Of a stretch of DNA of 64,000 bases, positions 1 to 7,751 are shown one piece after another (the stretch's first letter is position 1; each line of letters opens with the position of its first letter). The position numbers and the translations under genes were made by a program. The notes beneath the pieces were generated by a model that did not search any database, was not told the origin of the DNA, and was given only the letters and a program-made list of their open reading frames with translations. Source of the DNA: Caldilineaceae bacterium (GTDB taxonomy: Bacteria > Chloroflexota > Anaerolineae > Caldilineales > Caldilineaceae); the NCBI GenBank assembly GCA_020634815.1, contig JACKBA010000016.1:62001-126000 (forward strand), read 5' to 3'.

Positions 1-646
1 CGGCGAGGATGAGGTTGCCCAGGTGGATGTCGGCGTGGATGAGGCCGGTGTGGGCGGGGGCGCTCGCCATGCGGCCGAATGCGTCGAGGGTGTAGGTGAT
101 GGCGGCGGCGACGATGGCGGATTGGGCGGCGCTGCGGGCCGGGTGCGGCTGGGCGAGCCAGGTGCGATGGTCGGCCACGAGGCGGGCGTCTTAGTAGAAG
201 CCGGTGCGGAAAGGGTGGGCGGCGGGCAGGGGGAAGTCACGCGCCAGGCGGTGCAGGGTGGCGATGGTCTGTCCGAGATCGGCGAGGGCGGCAGGGGTGA
301 GGCCGGCGGTGGCGGGCTGCCCGTCGAGCCAGGTGAAGAGGCAGGCCAGAGCGGGATGCGGGTCGACGGGGGTGACGAGCGCGCCGGCGCGGTTGCGGAC
401 GGGGGCAGGCACGGCGAGCCGGTGCGGAGCCAGGAAGTCGAGCCAGGCGAGTTCATCATGGAGCAGGCGGGCGGCCTGTTCTGACACGGGGGTGATGCGC
501 AGGGTGTAGCGGCGCCCGTCGTCCGCCTGCACGTGATAGGTGAGGTGGCGCACGTCGTTGAGGAGGTCGAGGCGCACCGGTGCGAGGCCGTAGCGGGCGA
601 GCGCGGCGCGGGCGAGAGCAGGATCGTGGCGGGTCGGTGTTGTCAT
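1..646 (-). pseudogene. APH-family kinase, interrupted by an in-frame stop, 3' end outside window
   Basis: The reading frame encodes an aminoglycoside phosphotransferase/choline kinase-like fold that would phosphorylate a small hydroxyl substrate. It opens with the ATG at 646 (MTTPTRHD); an upstream in-frame start exists but encodes low-complexity sequence. The frame runs through the N-lobe to a TAA at 191-193 and then continues in the same frame. After the stop it reads the Brenner-type catalytic loop HADIHLGN (about 20-50) and leaves the window still open. Since the catalytic Asp and Asn lie after the stop, a protein ending at 191 would be inactive. TAA excludes selenocysteine, so this is either a nonsense pseudogene or a base-call error. 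The substrate cannot be told from sequence. Confidence 0.75.
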
Positions 647-748
647 GGGCCTATGGTCAGCACGGTGTGAACGGTGCGGCGCAGGGTGTCTCGACGGTGG
701 ATTATCGGGCAATGCGGGGATGCGGGCAAAAGACGTGGGCTCACACTA

Positions 749-904
749 AGAGTCCGTTTGAAAATTCGCAATCTTGACGCAGAGACGCAGAGACGCAGAG
801 AAAAACGCAGAGAAAAGCCTTGCTTCGTTGTCGTGTTCCCTCTGCGAACCTCTGTATCTCTGCGCCTCTGCGTCAAATCCGGTAATTGCCAAACAGACTC
901 TAAG
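749..904. repeat. Long dyad repeat with AGAGTC(C)GTTTG-type ends
   Basis: Terminal inverted repeats (AGAGTCCGTTTG on the left, CAAACAGACTCT on the right) enclose arms of GACGCAGAG-type words. The arms face each other across a centre containing CTTGCTTCGTTGTCGTGTT. Almost the whole element can fold on itself. A second, partial copy with the same centre lies at 32885-32968. It looks like a MITE-like or REP-like non-coding repeat; short frames on both strands are by-products of the repeated word. Confidence 0.7.
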
Positions 905-944
905 ACGCAAAGGCGCAAAGGGGCGTGTGATTGACGGCGGGTCA

Positions 945-975
945 GACACCGAGTTTCTCAAAGAAACTCGGTGTC
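945..975. repeat. Hairpin repeat, copy 1
   Basis: A perfect 13-bp stem (GACACCGAGTTTC / GAAACTCGGTGTC) with a 5-nt loop, preceded by a CGTGTGATTG..GGCGGGTCAG leader. It is tandemly duplicated at 1021-1049. There is no clear T-run, so it is not a typical intrinsic terminator, although it lies 3' of the gene at 1060-2028. Confidence 0.75.
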
Positions 976-1020
976 TTGTTGTGTGAGGCACAAAGGGACG
1001 TGTGATTGGTGGCGGGTCAG

Positions 1021-1049
1021 AATCCGAGTTTCGTCAAGAAACTCGGATT
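1021..1049. repeat. Hairpin repeat, copy 2
   Basis: A 12-bp stem (AATCCGAGTTTC / GAAACTCGGATT) with loop GTCAA, in a leader nearly identical to that of copy 1. Two stem positions differ from copy 1 with matching changes in the opposite arm, so pairing is kept. It sits 10 bp after the stop of the upstream minus-strand gene. Confidence 0.75.
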
Positions 1050-1059
1050 TGTGTTGTGG

Positions 1060-2028
1060 CTAGAAGCCGTCGGGGCGGTTGACCTCGGGGTGGAGGCGCA
1101 GGATGCTGTTGACCTCGACGGTAAGCTGGCGGGCGGCGCGGCGTAGCTCGCGGGCCGTTTCGTTGCGTGAGCGGGTGGCGGCGAGGGCGGCCAGGTGCGC
1201 GGCGTTGCGTGCGTCGAGCAGGGTCTGGAGCAAGTCGATGAGGGTGGCGACGGCCTGGACACGCTCGGCGCTGAAGGCGGCGATGGCGAGCAGCCCGGCG
1301 TAGGGTTCGCGCTGGGCGGCCGCCAGGGACTCGCGGGCGGTGCCGATGAAGATGCCGAGCCTGGCCGGCATGGGTGAGGTGAGACCGAGGGCGCTGTGAT
1401 ACTCCGGCGCAAGAGCGAAGCGCGCCGTCTGGCGGTAGGTGGCGTATTCGGTTTTGGCCAGGTAGCGGGCACTCTCAAGCTGGCGTACGGCGACATCCTC
1501 GTCGGACATGGCCTGCTGTCGCGTGGCAAGACCGCTCTCGAGCACGCTATGGAGTGAGCCAATGGCGCTGAGGTATGCGGCGGTGATGCCGTTTTCTTCG
1601 AGATAGGTGGCGAGCGGCTCGGGCACGGCGGCGAGGCCGGTGAGCTGCTTGCCGACGTGGTAGAGCAATTCGCGCAGGCTGATGGCCTGCTCGCTGGGGG
1701 TGGGGTGCTCTTCCTCCGCGGGCGGCGGTGGCTCTTCCTGGGCGGAGGGCTGCGGTGCGGGCGCGGCAGCGGTGACGGGCGGAGGCTCGACCGGGGCGAC
1801 CGGGGCGACCGGTTCGATCGAGTCGACAAGTGGGGCCGGCGCTTCGGCGACGATGACCGGCGCGGGCTGCTCGACGGTTGGCGCAGGGAGGGTGTCAACC
1901 GTGGCAGCCGGGGCCGCGGCGGTCGCCTTGGCCGGCTTGTGTGGGACCTTGCGAGAGAACTTGCGAGACGACTGACGATGGACTTTGCCGTTGGTCTTGG
2001 ACGTGGCGGCGGCGTGCTGCGATGCCAT
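1060..2028 (-). CDS. Hypothetical protein with Pro/Ala-rich N-terminal half
   Basis: A 322-residue protein that I do not recognise. The start is supported by AAAGGAG 9 nt upstream of the ATG. Residues 1-40 are basic (Lys/Arg/Ser-rich). Residues 40-112 are a low-complexity Pro/Ala/Glu/Val linker. Residues 115-322 look like a compact alpha-helical domain rich in Ala, Leu and Arg, with no catalytic motif visible. There is no signal peptide or membrane segment. The basic head plus flexible linker would fit a nucleic-acid- or surface-associated protein, but that is only inference. It is transcribed alone, flanked by hairpin repeats at its 3' side and a dyad repeat upstream. Confidence 0.7.
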   Translation of the reverse strand: MASQHAAATSKTNGKVHRQSSRKFSRKVPHKPAKATAAAPAATVDTLPAPTVEQPAPVIVAEAPAPLVDSIEPVAPVAPVEPPPVTAAAPAPQPSAQEEPPPPAEEEHPTPSEQAISLRELLYHVGKQLTGLAAVPEPLATYLEENGITAAYLSAIGSLHSVLESGLATRQQAMSDEDVAVRQLESARYLAKTEYATYRQTARFALAPEYHSALGLTSPMPARLGIFIGTARESLAAAQREPYAGLLAIAAFSAERVQAVATLIDLLQTLLDARNAAHLAALAATRSRNETARELRRAARQLTVEVNSILRLHPEVNRPDGF

Positions 2029-2084
2029 GGTGTTGCTCCTTTTGTAGAGGCATCATTGTTCGGTGATTCCGGGGAGAGGTGCGT

Positions 2085-2262
2085 GATGCGTAATACTTGA
2101 TGCGTAATACTTGATGCGTGATGCGTGATGCGTCACGAGTCAAACGTCAAACGTCATGAGTCATGCGTTGCGGGTCGTGCTTCACGGGTCACGCATTACT
2201 CATTACTCGTTACTCGTTACGTATTACCCATTACTCGTTACGCATTACCCATTTCTCATCCT
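2085..2262. repeat. Dyad repeat of GATGCGTAAT / ATTACGCATC words
   Basis: Runs of TGATGCGTAATAC and GATGCGTGATGCG on the left are mirrored by ACGCATTACTCATTACTCG and related words on the right, with CAAACGTCAAACGTCATGAG near the centre. The same word family recurs at 25977-26117. No open frame of convincing quality crosses it. Confidence 0.7.
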
Positions 2263-2590
2263 GCCCTGGAATCGGGTGTTTATGATCATGATGCGCCGCC
2301 GGGGCTTGTTTGTCGGCCGGCGGAAGCTCCCTGCGTCCGTTACTCCGCAGCGGGGACTCACCCGCACGTGCGTATCATGTTGCGATCACTATAGAGCGGA
2401 TGGGGCGGGCGGCGCCACGGACGAAGGACGGAAGCGAGCGCGGAAACGGTGCGACAAATGACGCTATTATTGCCAATTGTAGGGAAATTGAGTCGAAAAA
2501 TCTGTTGCAAGCTCCGCGATGAACCTTGTTTCTGCATAAAGTTAGGCGTGCGGCTCCGGTGATGGCAAGGGTGGGGGTGGCGGGGCCGGC
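2263..2590. other. Intergenic stretch without recognisable gene
   Basis: I see no convincing gene. The segment is moderately GC-rich and leads into the minisatellite. Only short frames cross it, none with a ribosome binding site or recognisable family. Confidence 0.5.
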
Positions 2591-2650
2591 ATGGATTGGA
2601 GGAGGGCGGATGCCACCGCCAACGTTGTCTTTGGTGCTGCCGCGGAGGGC

Positions 2651-3007
2651 GTGATGAGTGCCGCGGGAGACGTGACGAGTGCCGCGGGAGGCGTGATGAG
2701 TGCCGCGGGAGGCGTGATGAGTGCCGCGGGAGACGTGATGAGTGCCGCGGAAGGCGTGACGAGTGCCGCGGGAGACGTGATGAGTGCCGCGGGAGACGTG
2801 ATGAGTGCCGCGGACGGCGTGATGAGTGCCGCGGGAGACGTGATGAGTGTCGCGGAAGGCGTGATGAGTGCCGCGGACGGCGTGATGAGTGCCGCGGACG
2901 GCGTGATGAGTGCCGCGGACGGCGTGATGAGTGCCGCGGACGGCGTGATGAGTGCCGCGGACGACGTGATGAGTGCCGCGGACGGCGTGATGAGTGCCGC
3001 GGACGGC
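2651..3007. repeat. 21-bp minisatellite, 17 tandem copies
   Basis: The unit is close to GTGATGAGTGCCGCGGACGGC, with point variants (GTGACG, GCGGGAGAC, GCGGAAGGC). Because 21 is a multiple of three and the unit lacks stops, frames stay open on both strands. One plus-strand frame (2591-3046) would encode heptads of the type VMSAADG; another would give DECRGRR. There is no good ribosome binding site and no flanking domain, so coding is doubtful; the repeat itself is certain. Confidence 0.9.
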
Positions 3008-3052
3008 GTGATCGGTGCACTCTTGTGTGGTGGGGTGAGGGGATGAGCGTCG

Positions 3053-3182
3053 TCAGTGCCGGGTGTCAGGGGATGATTGGATGACAGGGTGAGGGGGTGA
3101 AAGAAGGCGAATTGTTGATGGAGGGATTGCAGATTGTTAATTGCTGATGCTGCCGATCATCCCCCTCATTTTGTCATCTTGA
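3053..3182. repeat. Composite G-rich/C-rich intergenic repeat
   Basis: The order is: a G-rich GGGGATGATTGGATGACAGG segment, then GAATTGTTGATGGAGGGATTG, TTAATTGCTGATG, and a C-rich CATCCCCCTCATTTTGTCATC tail complementary to the G-rich part. It is a member of the family also seen at 12738, 13310, 19438, 20548 and 58938. Confidence 0.7.
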
Positions 3183-4142
3183 CTAGCGAGGCTGGTACGG
3201 GCCAAGGAAGCACTCGCCATCGAAGTGGATCAAGTGGGAGGGTGCGTCGGCGACCCAGACTTCGGTCTCCCAGGCGATTTCGCCGAGGTAGCGGGCCATG
3301 GTGGCGCGGTTGGGGAAGGCGGTCACATAGACCAGTCCGGCGGTTGAACCGGCAAAGAGCGAGGCGAGCTCGGCGTGGCGCTTGCCATCGACGGGGCCAT
3401 GACTGGTGACGGACTCAACCAGCAACAGCCAGTTCTTGGCGGCGTAATGCAACACCACGTCCGGCATTTTCCCGTGTGAATCCACGGTGACACCGAGCGC
3501 GGCCAACAGGGCAGCGTCGAAGTAGCCCCACTTGTCGCCGGTGTCGCCTGCATAGACCAACACACTACCTGGCGCAAAGCGTGGGGCGAACTCTTCGATG
3601 ATGGAGCGGATCAATTCGCTGTGCTCGCCTGGACTGAGGGTGATCTGCTGGCCCGGAGCAATCCGAACCGGGACACGGTTCTGCTCGCGCTCGTTGGCGT
3701 ACCGTGCGGCCAGTGACTCACGCTCAGATAGATAGGCCGGCAGATTGTCGTGCCATGCCGGTGTGCCAAAGGTGCGCAGCAAGGCCAGCGCGGCCGGTTC
3801 GATCTGGTAGACGGCCTTGGGGCTGTTGACCGGCCGGTCAGGTTTATCCGGGTTGTACAGCGCCAGCCCCGCAGCTATGAATTGATGGATGCTCTGTCGC
3901 CGGATCGTTTCGCGGGTGTTTGGCGCGTACTCTTTTGCGTAGTGCTCACGCGCCCAGTCCATGATGGGCGTGATGCCGATAAGCGGCGCTTCTGCCATGG
4001 ACCACTTCTTGTCTGGCGTCAGGTTCAGAAGGGCCAACAGACACAGGGCAGACCGCTCGTTCTGTTGCGCTCGCGGCAGTCCCAGTGATGCGAGAATTTG
4101 TAGTGCGGCTTCGATGTGTTTGATTTTGTTGTTGGCTTTCAT
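3183..4142 (-). CDS. BsuBI/PstI-type type II restriction endonuclease
   Basis: A 319-residue endonuclease of the BsuBI/PstI family, whose known members cut CTGCAG. The C-terminal catalytic part (about 180-319) holds the PD-(D/E)XK-like core: PDVVLHY near residue 225, then VESVTSHGPVDGKRH around 238-252, followed by LVYVTAFP. The N-terminal 150 residues are helical, as in the family. The start ATG at 4142 overlaps the methyltransferase stop (ATGA), which implies translational coupling and delays the nuclease behind the protecting enzyme. A longer in-frame start upstream lies inside the methyltransferase gene and is unlikely. No degraded motif is seen, so it may be active. The recognition sequence is inferred from the family. 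Confidence 0.9.
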   Translation of the reverse strand: MKANNKIKHIEAALQILASLGLPRAQQNERSALCLLALLNLTPDKKWSMAEAPLIGITPIMDWAREHYAKEYAPNTRETIRRQSIHQFIAAGLALYNPDKPDRPVNSPKAVYQIEPAALALLRTFGTPAWHDNLPAYLSERESLAARYANEREQNRVPVRIAPGQQITLSPGEHSELIRSIIEEFAPRFAPGSVLVYAGDTGDKWGYFDAALLAALGVTVDSHGKMPDVVLHYAAKNWLLLVESVTSHGPVDGKRHAELASLFAGSTAGLVYVTAFPNRATMARYLGEIAWETEVWVADAPSHLIHFDGECFLGPYQPR

Positions 4143-5629
4143 CCGGTCAGCGTTCCGAATCTGGCATCGATCTGGTTTTGCGTGAGTATTCCTTGCTGCA
4201 TGGCCCATACACCAAGCTGGATCAAGGCTTCACGACTCGGATATTTCATCAGCTTGAGGTCGGTTGCGTTAACCTGCGTGTGCCCATTGAAGCGCCGAAA
4301 GTGTTCGTCGACGGGGGTCGTATTCAAGTATGCGACCAGCCCATGAGCGAGAGGCTCAACCAAACCGTGTTTGTTCTCATGAAAGACGTTGAGGTGATTC
4401 TCAAAGCCCAGCAGCGGCGCAGCGCCGAACGTGTGCGGATCAACCACGCTCGCCACAATTCGGCGTTTCTCCTCCTTTGACGAGAAACGCCGCACCACGC
4501 AATAGAATCCGGTTGGATAGAGCCACTTTTCGGTGTCGTCGTTGCGCGCAATTGCGTTGGGTTTCTTCATGCCCTCAATAGGCCACTTGGCACCCTCTTC
4601 GGAAAAGTGACCGGGATAGAGCAGTGGAACCGTCCCTGGCTCTGGCATGGCGCGCAGATGTTCTTGTACGCGGAAATCGACCACTGGCCCCGTCGATACC
4701 TGGATGCCCAAATCGGCAAGCGTATATCGAATCGCAGTATTTAGCTCGATGGCGTTTCGCTCGGGGGTGGTTGGCACGTGAATAAATCGCTCCGGGTCGT
4801 CCGGGAACACTATGCGGTTGAAGGGGTGTTGATGCTGGGAAAGGTCGATGAAGGTGTCATCAGTTGATGTTGAGACAGTGACGATCCCCTGCTCGCCATC
4901 GCGCTCAAGGTGAATGATGATGTTCTCCTGCAACACGTCGTCATCCTTGAACGCCTTGCTACGGGAGTCGAACAAGTGTATGTGGCGAATGGCCGTTCGC
5001 TCCAGGATGAAGTCACGGAATGGGCGATAATAGGGGCCGTTACAGAAGCTGCGTGGGATGATGGCTACGATCTGTCCGCCTGGCGCAGCCAGCGCTACCG
5101 CGAGTGCCACAAAGGCAGAGTAGAGGTTGACCGTCTCAATGCCAACCCGGCGCAAGGCGAGGCGGTGCGCCGAATCGCTGTTGATTTTCTTATAGGGCGG
5201 ATTGAGGATGGCATGTGTATAGACTTCTAGCGGCTTCGAGAATAGAGTGCCGGAAAGCGCGTCTACCGCAGTATGGATGAAATCTTCCGCGTAGATGTTG
5301 TCGGCAAATTCGTGCCCTTGCGTGCGTCGATAACGCTCCAGCGTTTCCGACAGAGGACCAATCAACGCGTGATCGATCTCAAAGGCATCTAGCTCAACGC
5401 GCTGAAAGTGAAAGTCGCCATCGATCCATCTGTCCAGGAACGCAGCAGATAACGAACCGATTCCTGCGCCTGCATCTAGCAGACGACAAGTGCCTGTTCC
5501 ATCCGGGAAAAGGCCGGCCATGTACTTCGCAGTTCTTTCTGGCGTAAGATACTGGCCGAGCTGCGATTTCTTTTTTGGCTCTGTGCTCTTGGAAAGATGT
5601 CGTCGTTTTCTTTCAACCGCTGATAGCAA
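4139..5629 (-). CDS. Adenine-specific DNA methyltransferase, PstI/BsuBI type
   Basis: A 496-residue N6-adenine methyltransferase that would protect the site cut by the coupled endonuclease. Visible motifs are GQYLTP (25-30), the SAM-binding LLDAGAGIGSL (50-60) and the catalytic NPPY (143-146). The C-terminal half is target recognition. The start is TTG at 5629: CAGGAG sits 8 nt upstream, and the frame has no ATG near the conserved N-terminus. The gene order methyltransferase then nuclease, with ATGA overlap, is typical of a self-contained restriction-modification unit. A CTGCAG site lies in the leader at 5668-5673. The promoter proposed at 5764-5792 would give a leader of about 130 nt. Confidence 0.92.
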   Translation of the reverse strand: MLSAVERKRRHLSKSTEPKKKSQLGQYLTPERTAKYMAGLFPDGTGTCRLLDAGAGIGSLSAAFLDRWIDGDFHFQRVELDAFEIDHALIGPLSETLERYRRTQGHEFADNIYAEDFIHTAVDALSGTLFSKPLEVYTHAILNPPYKKINSDSAHRLALRRVGIETVNLYSAFVALAVALAAPGGQIVAIIPRSFCNGPYYRPFRDFILERTAIRHIHLFDSRSKAFKDDDVLQENIIIHLERDGEQGIVTVSTSTDDTFIDLSQHQHPFNRIVFPDDPERFIHVPTTPERNAIELNTAIRYTLADLGIQVSTGPVVDFRVQEHLRAMPEPGTVPLLYPGHFSEEGAKWPIEGMKKPNAIARNDDTEKWLYPTGFYCVVRRFSSKEEKRRIVASVVDPHTFGAAPLLGFENHLNVFHENKHGLVEPLAHGLVAYLNTTPVDEHFRRFNGHTQVNATDLKLMKYPSREALIQLGVWAMQQGILTQNQIDARFGTLTG

Positions 5630-5763
5630 TTGGGAGACTCCTGGTAACGTTTGGGCTACCTGCTCTACTGCAGGCTACCATGCAAGTACATTTCAGTCTG
5701 TTGTCCCTCTCCGTTATTGTGTGATGTAATGCGGATGGCCTGTGAAGCTTCGTCCACTACTCG

Positions 5764-5792
5764 ATTATTGATCAGGCTGGTCGAAACGACAA
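5764..5792 (-). promoter_or_regulatory. Recurrent sigma70-like promoter block, copy a
   Basis: On the minus strand this reads TTGTCG, a 17-nt spacer containing ACCAGCCTGATC, then AATAAT. The same block with nearly the same spacer occurs at 9722-9750 and 20511-20539, and a looser copy at 13269-13297. Here it would drive the restriction-modification operon. Confidence 0.55.
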
Positions 5793-5827
5793 TCACTACC
5801 TTTCGATTATCCGGAGCAACGGACGGT

Positions 5828-6370
5828 ATGAAAATCGCAGAGTCCCACTCCCATCAGAATGGGTATGAGCATATTCTGATCCACAAGCGAGCACTCTGGG
5901 CGGAGATCCACGATGTGATCGCATCTGTTGGCGCAGGTGAGCCTGGCAATACGGCAACCACTCTTGCAACGAATCTCGGTGCTCGTGGAGGGCAGGAAGT
6001 CGGGACACTTGAACATCAGCGTCGCCGCGTCGGGCGCCGGCAGCCTGTCGCAAGCGGGCCACAAGGCGGATTGACCGCTGAAATGGCGCGTCCCGCGGGA
6101 TCGCCGATGCTTGTCAAAGATCGCTCCCTGTGTGAGATTCGTCTTGGTGTGGACGCCCAGGATATGTCTGTCGAGTTTTCCTGGCAGCGCGAGCTGTATG
6201 AAGCCGATCTGATCGATGTGGGGATCGTGCTCTTGCCGACGAAGGCGACGGCTGGCTCGGTACGCACCGGCGTCGCCACCTACGAGGGTGAGTTGTCCAG
6301 TCTTCGGCGGCGCCACGGACGAGGCATGCCGGCCGTACCGCTGGTGCTGATTGCCATCGCGCCTGACTGA
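5828..6370 (+). CDS. BglII/BstYI-like restriction endonuclease, probably degenerate
   Basis: A 180-residue protein whose ends resemble the BglII/BstYI endonuclease family. The N-terminus has SHSHQNGYEHILIHK and IHDVIASV; the C-terminus has LIDVGIVLLPTK, TGVATYEGEL and PAVPLVLIAI. The family's metal-binding stretch (usually Asp..Glu-x-Gln) here reads SPMLVKDRSLCEIRLG: the expected Asp and Gln appear as Met and Arg. The middle third is unlike the family and the protein is shorter than the usual 220-260 residues. Start ATG at 5828 has GGAG 11 nt upstream. There is no adjacent GATC-type methyltransferase. I read it as a decayed or repurposed nuclease next to the PstI-type system; an antisense frame over the same DNA is a shadow. 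Confidence 0.55.
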   Translation: MKIAESHSHQNGYEHILIHKRALWAEIHDVIASVGAGEPGNTATTLATNLGARGGQEVGTLEHQRRRVGRRQPVASGPQGGLTAEMARPAGSPMLVKDRSLCEIRLGVDAQDMSVEFSWQRELYEADLIDVGIVLLPTKATAGSVRTGVATYEGELSSLRRRHGRGMPAVPLVLIAIAPD

Positions 6371-6907
6371 TTCCTCCAAGTGAAAGCTGAATAATGCCAG
6401 GCGGGCGTCGATGCCCGAGCCAGCGCGGGCCGTACTGGGCGCGGCCGGCATGCTGTTGAGTGCAACGTAGGTGGCGCGCTTTGTGGAGGTGGAGAAGGAG
6501 TGGGTGGCGGAGTTGCTTTAGGCGCTGGTGCTTTTGGGGCAGGCGGGGAGAAGGAGGGGAAGTTCGAGGGGGCGTGAGGAAGAAGGAGAATGGCTAATGA
6601 ACAATGGTTAATTGTCAATGGGCTGGCTGGCGTGCCTCTCGCCCTGTACGAGACCGATTAGGCGTCGATAGGTACCTTGCAGTGCAGGCAGAGCGGGCGA
6701 ATGAATGGTACTATTGGCTGGGTTGAGCGATGTTATCGGTTTGGCGCGGCCTAACGATAGACGGTGACGATTGGCACGTATTCGGCGAGGACGACTCGGT
6801 TGAAAAACCAGGAATTACGTGATGTCCGAACGATTGGTTGGGGCTGGAGTGCCAATCTGCTTGATTCCGGGGTTAGTCGCTGATGTGTGTCCTAGGACAA
6901 ATGGGCA
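6371..6907. other. Intergenic stretch, no gene recognised; possible attC-like dyad at 6824-6878
   Basis: Only short low-quality frames occur. Around 6595-6620 there is one TAATGAACAATGGTTAATTG word of the composite repeat family. At 6824-6878, GTCCGAAC and GTTAGTC bracket an inner GATTGG/CCAATC pair; this is a weak third candidate for the attC-like elements seen at 7692 and 8570. Confidence 0.4.
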
Positions 6908-7657
6908 CTAGGCAATCTCTTGTTCAGCCTTTCCTAGTGCTTCTTCTATCTCCCAATCTTCGACTCCAGAAAGTTCCAAGATATCTTTCCACGTTTCTAA
7001 GTCATAAAACGAGTCAGATTGGTAGAGCATATAGTCTTGTGAGAGCGCCAATGCACGATAGTCACTCTGGGTAATCCGTCTGAAGCCCATCAATATACCG
7101 CCCCGATGTATTACTTCGATGAAAATTCTGTCGTCAATAATTGGGGCCAATTGAAGACGATTCTTATATCTTTGTCGTATTCTCTCCGCAAGAGTGCGCC
7201 CCGCTATCTGGGACAAAACATGCTTGTGAGTTACGTCGAATCTTTGCCCAAATGGCAAAATAATCTTCCAGCCTATTCCAGTGCTAACGATATTTTCGCT
7301 GGTAACCTCAACCCACCTGCATTCGCGGGTACCAGGATGACAAATTACAACTATTACAGGCAAAGAGTGGTCAAGCCAATATCGAATGTGCTTGGTTTTG
7401 GGACGAAACACATAGCCATCTTCGTTTGATTCGCCGAAAAAACTCTCGCCACATTTAATTTGAGCGGCTATTATTTTGCCTGTGGCTTCGCTCTTTTCCG
7501 TAATAATTTCTATGTGTGCGTCAATGCCAAAATCTCTCGTGATTTGTGACCTAAAAACCCATCCCAAGCTATCTTCAACGATATCTTGAACTATAAGCAT
7601 TCCCTTACTGCCGAGTCTATCTTTGTTTGTGACTTCTGGATATTCAATGTTGGTCAT
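6908..7657 (-). CDS. DUF4365 domain protein, PD-(D/E)XK nuclease-like
   Basis: A 249-residue protein. Residues 8-110 match the DUF4365 pattern: KGMLIVQDIVEDSLGWVFRS, then RDFGIDAHIE with the acidic pair (D46, E50), and IIAAQIKCG with the Q-x-K signature (66-68). This arrangement is that of restriction-like nucleases, and family members often sit in defence or mobile loci. The C-terminal 100 residues are unassigned. Base composition is much more AT-rich than the surrounding chromosome, which suggests recent acquisition. No clear Shine-Dalgarno sequence precedes the ATG. It is separated from the next gene (7746-8516) by an attC-like dyad. Whether it cuts nucleic acid is inference. Confidence 0.85.
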   Translation of the reverse strand: MTNIEYPEVTNKDRLGSKGMLIVQDIVEDSLGWVFRSQITRDFGIDAHIEIITEKSEATGKIIAAQIKCGESFFGESNEDGYVFRPKTKHIRYWLDHSLPVIVVICHPGTRECRWVEVTSENIVSTGIGWKIILPFGQRFDVTHKHVLSQIAGRTLAERIRQRYKNRLQLAPIIDDRIFIEVIHRGGILMGFRRITQSDYRALALSQDYMLYQSDSFYDLETWKDILELSGVEDWEIEEALGKAEQEIA

Positions 7658-7691
7658 GTTGGTATGTTTGAAACGCCGGAAAATGAGCGAC

Positions 7692-7751
7692 GGCTAACTG
7701 CTGGGATTGGGCGCGCTGTGACGCAACGTCCCTTGCAACACGGAGTTAGCC
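7692..7751. other. attC-like 60-bp imperfect dyad
   Basis: It starts with GGCTAAC and ends with GTTAGCC, the exact reverse complement, 60 bp in total. The inner part carries TGCTGGGATTGGG and CGCAACGT. The right end overlaps the TAA stop of the CHAT-like gene. Size and AAC..GTT ends recall integron cassette recombination sites, but the core does not strictly fit RYYYAAC/GTTRRRY. Confidence 0.35.

Noticed and set aside
191..193. Recoding of the stop in the APH-family gene
   Set aside because: The codon is TAA, not TGA, so selenocysteine does not apply, and no frameshift signal is visible; nonsense mutation or error is simpler.
2651..3007. CRISPR array
   Set aside because: The 21-bp units are directly contiguous with no unique spacers and no cas genes nearby.
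5807..6451. 214-codon minus-strand frame over the BglII-like gene
   Set aside because: The plus-strand frame carries family motifs at both ends; the minus frame has none.
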